Source: an uncultured cyanobacterium
GTDB lineage: Bacteria; Cyanobacteriota; Cyanobacteriia; PCC-6307; Cyanobiaceae
Length of the DNA stretch: 16,792 nucleotides
Assembly (NCBI GenBank): GCA_903862155.1
Contig: CAIOXF010000012.1
Coordinates: 1 to 16,792, forward strand
Reading direction: 5' to 3'
Shown: one piece after another, positions 13,268 through 16,792 of the stretch
How the letters are laid out: each line of letters starts with the position of its first letter
Position numbering within the stretch: position 1 is the stretch's first letter
The notes under the pieces: generated by a model
What the model saw: the letters and a program-made list of their open reading frames with translations, nothing else
Database searches by the model: none
What the model was told of the DNA's origin: nothing
Translations under genes and position numbers: made by a program

Positions 13268-14110
13268 TCAGGATGCCCAGGGTGCTGGCGCATCGGACAG
13301 TGAGAGCCGATACCGCGGTTGGCCATCATACCACGCCCATTTAGGGAATACGGGCTCTGGGTATCCCACCCGCAGTAGGCAGAGGCCTTGGGGGGGCGCC
13401 GCCTCCTTCACGGCGGCGCGCTGCCGCTCGCGCCAGCGTTGCTCAAAATCTGCGGGGGTGAGTCGCCCTTCGCCTACGGCCACCAACTGGCCCATCACCA
13501 GACGCACCATCCCGTAGAGAAAGCCGCTGGCCTGCAGTTCCACCTGAATCAGGTCGCCGTCGCGTTCCACGCTCACCTCCTGCAGGGTGGTGCGGGCATG
13601 GGGCCGTTTGCTGCCGGCCCGCTGAAAGGCACTGAAATCGTGCTCGCCGAGCATGCCCTCCAGCGCGGTGCGCATGTGCTGCTCATCGAGGCGCAGTTGG
13701 TAGCGATGCCAGCACCAAGGAGCCAGAAAGAGGTTGGGGGTGCGGCCGTTGAAGATCGTGTAGCGGTAGCGCCGGTAGGTAGCGGAGAAGCAGGCGTGCC
13801 ATCGCTCGGGCACTTCCGCGGCGGCCCGTACCCGGATCGTCGGCGGCAGCCGGCCATTGAGGGCCTTGGGCCAGCGATGGGCCGGGATCGGCCCGGCGGC
13901 ATCGAAGTGGGCCACCTGGGCTGCCGCATGCACCCCGGTGTCGGTACGCCCGGCGGCCATGGTGCGCCCGGTGCCGCCGGGATCCAGTGCGGTGATGGCG
14001 CTTTCTAGGGTTTCCTGAACGCTCGATGCGTTCTGCTGTCGCTGCCAGCCGTTGAAGGCGGAGCCGTCGTATTGCAGGCACAGGGCGATACGACGAAGCC
14101 GCGGCTCCAC
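13268..14110 (-). CDS. truA: tRNA pseudouridine(38-40) synthase
   Basis: TruA makes pseudouridine at tRNA positions 38-40. The product has 280 residues, normal length. It opens with RRIALCLQYDGSAFNGWQRQ; the catalytic Asp is D57 in AAGRTDTGVHA, and the YRRYRYTIFNG and SGFLYGMVRLVMGQLV motifs are in place. The start is a GTG at 14110-14108; no ATG is available near the family N-terminus. This GTG is at the tip of a 15-bp hairpin (14096-14128), with no Shine-Dalgarno before it. rplQ lies 73 bases upstream; the 217-base gap to rplM downstream suggests that rplM also has its own promoter. Confidence 0.97.
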   Translation of the reverse strand: MEPRLRRIALCLQYDGSAFNGWQRQQNASSVQETLESAITALDPGGTGRTMAAGRTDTGVHAAAQVAHFDAAGPIPAHRWPKALNGRLPPTIRVRAAAEVPERWHACFSATYRRYRYTIFNGRTPNLFLAPWCWHRYQLRLDEQHMRTALEGMLGEHDFSAFQRAGSKRPHARTTLQEVSVERDGDLIQVELQASGFLYGMVRLVMGQLVAVGEGRLTPADFEQRWRERQRAAVKEAAPPQGLCLLRVGYPEPVFPKWAWYDGQPRYRLSLSDAPAPWAS

Positions 14111-14128
14111 AAGTGGGGGCCGCGGCTT
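14096..14128 (-). promoter_or_regulatory. Long hairpin holding the truA start codon
   Basis: On the - strand, the 5' arm (14128-14113) begins AAGCCGCGG and ends CCAC, there is a 2-base loop (14112-14111), and the 3' arm (14110-14096) is GTGGAGCCGCGGCTT. It pairs over about 15 bp with one bulged G and one wobble. The GTG start of truA is the first three bases of the 3' arm. There is no T-tract after it, so a terminator is unlikely. Confidence 0.75.
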
Positions 14129-14183
14129 TGAAGAACAGGACGCTGTTGGGGTGATCGCAGGGATCCGGCGGTGCCGGCAGGGC

Positions 14184-14534
14184 TCAGACCAGCTCGATGA
14201 TGGCCATTTCGGCGTTGTCGCCGCGGCGGGGCACGGTGCGGATGATGCGTGTGTAACCGCCGTTGCGATCGCCGTAACGCTCCTGGGCCTTGTCGAACAG
14301 GGCGTGCACCAGCTGCTTGTCGTAGATGTAACCGATGGCGCGGCGGCGAGCGGCCAGGCTCCCGTCTTTGGCCAGGGAGATCATCCGCTCAGCTTCATCA
14401 CGCAGGGCCTTGGCGCGGGCCTTGGTGGTGGTGACGCGACCTTCGCGGATCAGCTGGGTGGTGAGGCCGCGCAGCATGGCCTTGCGTTGGTCGGCGGGGC
14501 GTCCCAGTTGGGGGACTCGGCACTGGTGGCGCAT
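14184..14534 (-). CDS. rplQ: 50S ribosomal protein L17
   Basis: L17 lies near the exit of the large subunit tunnel. The product has 116 residues, the usual bacterial length: MRHQCRVPQLGRPADQRKAM, LLRGLTTQLIREGRVTTTKAR-type region, then GGYTRIIRTVPRRGDNAEMA and the ending IIELV. It follows rpoA by 42 bases, the common rpoA-rplQ order. A few bases that resemble a Shine-Dalgarno are absent before the ATG. Confidence 0.98.
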   Translation of the reverse strand: MRHQCRVPQLGRPADQRKAMLRGLTTQLIREGRVTTTKARAKALRDEAERMISLAKDGSLAARRRAIGYIYDKQLVHALFDKAQERYGDRNGGYTRIIRTVPRRGDNAEMAIIELV

Positions 14535-14576
14535 GGTTTGAGCTCAGAAAGGAAGGTACGGATAGGCCGGGCCCGA

Positions 14577-15515
14577 TCAGGCGCTGGTACGGCTCTGGGG
14601 CAGGGTGATGCCGATGCGCTCGAGCGCTTCGATCACTTCATCGGCAGACTTGGAGCCGAAGTTTTTGATCTCCAGCAGATCTTCGTAGCTGAAGCCCATC
14701 AGGTCGGACACGGAGTTGACCTGGGCGCGCTTCAGACAGTTGTAGGCACGCACCGAAAGATTCAGCTCTTCAAGAGGAATCTGGGCTTCGGCTGCGGGCT
14801 CGGGTTCCAGGCCGGGCTCTTCGGCCATGGTGAGGCTGGCCAGGGGCTGGAACAGCGCGATTAGCTGGTTGGCAGACTGGGCCATGGCGTCGTCAGGAGT
14901 GACGCTGCCGTTGGTTTCGATTTCGAGGCGGAGGCGCTCACGGGCGGAGCCGCCTTCACCCACGGCGGTTTCATCGACGCTGTAGTTCACCCGCTTCACT
15001 GGCTTGAACACCGCATCGATCTGCAGCAGATCGATGGCGCTGGTGTCTTCGCTGTGGCGATCCACGGGGCGGTAACCGATGCCCCGCTCCACGTGCACTT
15101 CCATTTCCAGGCTGTGGCCGTCAGCCACGTTGGCGATCAGCCGAGCCGGGTCGATCACCTGCACCTGCGAGGAGAACTGCAGGTCGCCGGCGGTGACGGT
15201 GGCAGGACCGTTAACCACCAGACGGCCGATCTCCAGCTCGCGGCTGCGGCTGTTCACGGAGATCTGCTTGCAGTTCAGGAGGATGTCGAGAACGTCCTCA
15301 CGCACACCGGGAACGGTGGCGTACTCGTGGTTCACCCCCGAAATGCGTACGGCGGTGACGGCGCTGCCTTCGAGGCCGCCGATCAGCACGCGACGCAGGG
15401 CATTGCCCAGGGTGGTGGCCTGGCCCCGATCGAGCGGGCCGATCAGGAAGGTGCCGGTTTGGGAGCGATCTTCAGCGACCTGGTGGTCGATGCGATCGAT
15501 TTGGTAGTGCAGCAC
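14577..15515 (-). CDS. rpoA: DNA-directed RNA polymerase subunit alpha
   Basis: Alpha dimerises to begin RNA polymerase assembly, and its C-terminal domain contacts DNA and activators. From the GTG at 15515 (VLHYQIDRIDHQVAED) the product is 312 residues, the family length in picocyanobacteria. The N-terminal domain holds GQATTLGNALRRVL, GSAVTAVRISGVNHEYATVPG and EDVLDILLNCK; after an acidic linker (about residues 226-245, EEPGLEPEPAAEAQ), the C-terminal domain (246-306) has LNLSVRAYNCLKRAQVNSVS and IKNFGSKSADEV. An open frame extends to a TTG at 15587 inside rpsK, which I reject. rpsK ends 41 bases upstream. Confidence 0.98.
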   Translation of the reverse strand: MLHYQIDRIDHQVAEDRSQTGTFLIGPLDRGQATTLGNALRRVLIGGLEGSAVTAVRISGVNHEYATVPGVREDVLDILLNCKQISVNSRSRELEIGRLVVNGPATVTAGDLQFSSQVQVIDPARLIANVADGHSLEMEVHVERGIGYRPVDRHSEDTSAIDLLQIDAVFKPVKRVNYSVDETAVGEGGSARERLRLEIETNGSVTPDDAMAQSANQLIALFQPLASLTMAEEPGLEPEPAAEAQIPLEELNLSVRAYNCLKRAQVNSVSDLMGFSYEDLLEIKNFGSKSADEVIEALERIGITLPQSRTSA

Positions 15516-15556
15516 GGTCTGAAAGGTCGAGGAACGGAACGGAAGCGGGCGACGAA

Positions 15557-15949
15557 TCAGACGCGACGACGCTTGGGCCGGCGGCAACCGTTGTGGGGCA
15601 GGGGAGTCACGTCGCGGATCAGGGTGATCTCCAGGCCTGCCACCTGCAGTGCGCGGATGGCGGTTTCACGGCCGGAACCAGGACCACGCACCAGCACTTC
15701 GATCTGGCGCATGCCCTGCTCGAGGGCACGGCGGGCGGCTGCTTCAGCAGCGGTCTGGGCGGCGAAGGGGGTGCCTTTACGGGCGCCCTTGAAGCCGCTG
15801 GCACCAGCGGAGCTCCAGGAGATCACCTCACCAGCGGTGTCGGTGATCGACACGATGGTGTTGTTGAAGGTGCTCTGGATGTGGGCAACGCCGTTGGGGA
15901 CGTTGCGTTTGGCCTTCTTAGGGCCGGTTTTCTTGGCGGGCTTGGCCAT
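15557..15949 (-). CDS. rpsK: 30S ribosomal protein S11
   Basis: S11 sits on the platform of the small subunit near the mRNA path. The product has 130 residues: a basic start MAKPAKKTGPKKAKRNVPNG, VAHIQSTFNNTIVSITD, the GASGFKGARKGTPFAAQ and GPGSGRETAIRAL regions, and the basic ending PHNGCRRPKRRRV. It lies 99 bases after rpsM and 41 before rpoA, the standard order. A short CCTGCC/GGCAGG hairpin (15959-15973) lies just upstream of its ATG. Confidence 0.98.
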   Translation of the reverse strand: MAKPAKKTGPKKAKRNVPNGVAHIQSTFNNTIVSITDTAGEVISWSSAGASGFKGARKGTPFAAQTAAEAAARRALEQGMRQIEVLVRGPGSGRETAIRALQVAGLEITLIRDVTPLPHNGCRRPKRRRV

Positions 15950-16048
15950 GACGATGGGCCTGCCGGAGGCAGGAGGTGATCGGGAAACGGACGGGGTTGG
16001 TTCTGGTGACGCCGGCGGGGCGGCAGAACCGGAGGTCAGGCCTAGGCC

Positions 16049-16414
16049 TTACTTCTTCTTGCCAGCCACGGTCTTGCGGGCGCCGCGGCGGGTGCGCGCA
16101 TTGGTGCGGGTGCGCTGACCACGCACGGGCAGGCCGAGGCGATGGCGACGGCCACGCAGGCAGCCGATGTCCTGGAGACGCTTGAGGGCCATGCCCTCCT
16201 GACGGCGCAGGTCACCCTCGAGGGTGAAGGATTCGGCGGCACCGCGCAGCTTCTGCACGTCGGCGTCGCTCAGGTCCTTCACGCGGGTGTCGGGATTCAC
16301 GCCGGTCTTGGCGATGATCTTTTTGGCACGGGTCAGACCGATGCCATACACGTAGGTGAGGGCGATTTCAACTCGCTTGTCGCGAGGGATATCGACGCCG
16401 GCAATCCGAGCCAC
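16049..16414 (-). CDS. rpsM: 30S ribosomal protein S13
   Basis: S13 is in the head of the small subunit and contacts the large subunit and tRNAs. The product starts at a GTG (16414): VARIAGVDIPRDKRVEIALT, read as Met. It has 121 residues with YVYGIGLTRAKKIIAKTG, the LRRQEGMALKRLQDIGCLRG helix region and the basic tail RGQRTRTNARTRRGARKTVA. An ATG-free extension to 16468 is rejected because the family begins at ARIAGVD. The TAA stop is followed at once by the palindrome AGGCCTAGGCCT (16038-16049). rpmJ is 191 bases upstream. Confidence 0.98.
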   Translation of the reverse strand: MARIAGVDIPRDKRVEIALTYVYGIGLTRAKKIIAKTGVNPDTRVKDLSDADVQKLRGAAESFTLEGDLRRQEGMALKRLQDIGCLRGRRHRLGLPVRGQRTRTNARTRRGARKTVAGKKK

Positions 16415-16579
16415 GGGGTAAGGAAGTACGAAGGGGCAAAAGGGGCCCCAGGCGAGGGGCGGAAGCAATCCACGACCCGCGGGACAGTCGGCCGGCGCGG
16501 AGGTGGATGGAGTGGTCCGGGGGGACGGGCTTCAGGGAGTTGAAGCGGAGTTGGCTCTTCGGTGGGGAGCCGTGGCAGC

Positions 16580-16598
16580 CGCCGCGCGGGGCGCGGCG
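16580..16598 (-). other. GC-rich hairpin after rpmJ
   Basis: Perfect 8-bp stem CGCCGCGC / GCGCGGCG with a 3-base loop, 7 bases past the rpmJ stop. No T-tract follows on the - strand. The rest of the rpmJ-rpsM gap (16415-16605) has no gene I can support. It may pause transcription or stabilise the 3' end of rpmJ RNA (inference). Confidence 0.5.
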
Positions 16599-16605
16599 AA
16601 GGGGA

Positions 16606-16719
16606 TCAACCCTGGCGCTGCTTGTGCTTGGGGTTGGCGCAGATCACCATCACCCGGCCGTGGCGACGGATCACCCGGCACTTGTCGCACATTTTCTTGA
16701 CCGAGGCACGCACCTTCAT
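16606..16719 (-). CDS. rpmJ: 50S ribosomal protein L36
   Basis: The smallest large-subunit protein, binding 23S rRNA with a zinc ribbon. The 37-residue product reads MKVRASVKKMCDKCRVIRRH and then GRVMVICANPKHKQRQG. The zinc ligands C11, C14, C27 and H32 are all present, so this is the zinc-binding form, unlike L31 in this window. The ATG is at 16719-16717 and the TGA at 16608-16606. In this cluster rpmJ normally follows adk; the remaining 73 bases up to the window end show stops in several frames and no recognisable gene part. Confidence 0.97.
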   Translation of the reverse strand: MKVRASVKKMCDKCRVIRRHGRVMVICANPKHKQRQG

Positions 16720-16792
16720 GGGCGTTGTGCTCTCCGAATTTGCAAACCGCCAACCTATCACACAGGTCAACAGCCTCTAGCTGCTCAGCCGA

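Noticed and set aside
15516..15587. Longer rpoA from TTG 15587
   Set aside because: It overlaps rpsK and extends beyond the typical N-terminus; GTG 15515 matches the family.
16532..16753. 73-codon open frame overlapping rpmJ
   Set aside because: Wrong frame; the L36 frame with its zinc ligands is unmistakable.
16720..16792. Possible promoter (TTGACC, TAGGTT) or adk end upstream of rpmJ
   Set aside because: Spacing between the two hexamers is far too short, and no adk-like residues can be read before the window ends.

Overview
The window is a GC-rich stretch of a picocyanobacterial chromosome (marine or freshwater Synechococcus/Cyanobium type). The basis is the photosystem I genes psaA, psaB, psaL and psaI, cyanobacterial-type RpoA, TruA and ribosomal proteins, and recognisable family wording of the proteins; species was not determined. 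I see no phage, IS element, CRISPR array or complete mobile element.

Layout. (1) 1-4017, + strand: the 3' three quarters of psaA, then complete psaB, closed by two hairpins, the second a clear intrinsic terminator. (2) 4018-4717: no intact gene. It holds a decayed, N-terminally truncated relative of GIY-YIG/DUF4357 proteins with frameshifts and an in-frame stop, two perfect odd-length palindromes, and the terminator of the opposite psaIL unit. (3) 4718-5366, - strand: psaI-psaL. (4) 5479-8658: a small membrane-anchored hypothetical protein (+) that ends tail-to-tail, with overlap, against a GtrB/DPM1-like glycosyltransferase (-). Upstream of the latter in the same direction is an NlpC/P60 peptidase, and divergent from that is a class A beta-lactamase-fold serine hydrolase (+). 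(5) 8732-10691: tRNA-Ser(GCU) and alanine racemase (-), then a divergent HNH endonuclease (+). (6) 10720-16719, - strand: the tail of the large ribosomal/transcription cluster, read as rpmJ-rpsM-rpsK-rpoA-rplQ-truA-rplM-rpsI-rpmE-prfA.

How it works together. PsaA/PsaB form the P700 heterodimer and PsaL/PsaI the trimerisation edge of the same complex. NlpC/P60, the serine hydrolase and Alr all concern peptidoglycan peptides or D-amino acids, and the glycosyltransferase probably works on a lipid carrier. The last block makes ribosomal proteins, the RNA polymerase alpha subunit, a tRNA pseudouridine synthase and release factor 1.

I found no clearly new defence or metabolic system. The points most worth a second look are the GIY-YIG/DUF4357 relic beside psaB, the competing hairpins in the rplM leader, the truA GTG start at the tip of a long hairpin, and a terminator between rpmE and prfA. 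Many starts here lack a Shine-Dalgarno sequence, so start choices rest mostly on family N-termini. All identifications are from reading the translations; no database search was run.
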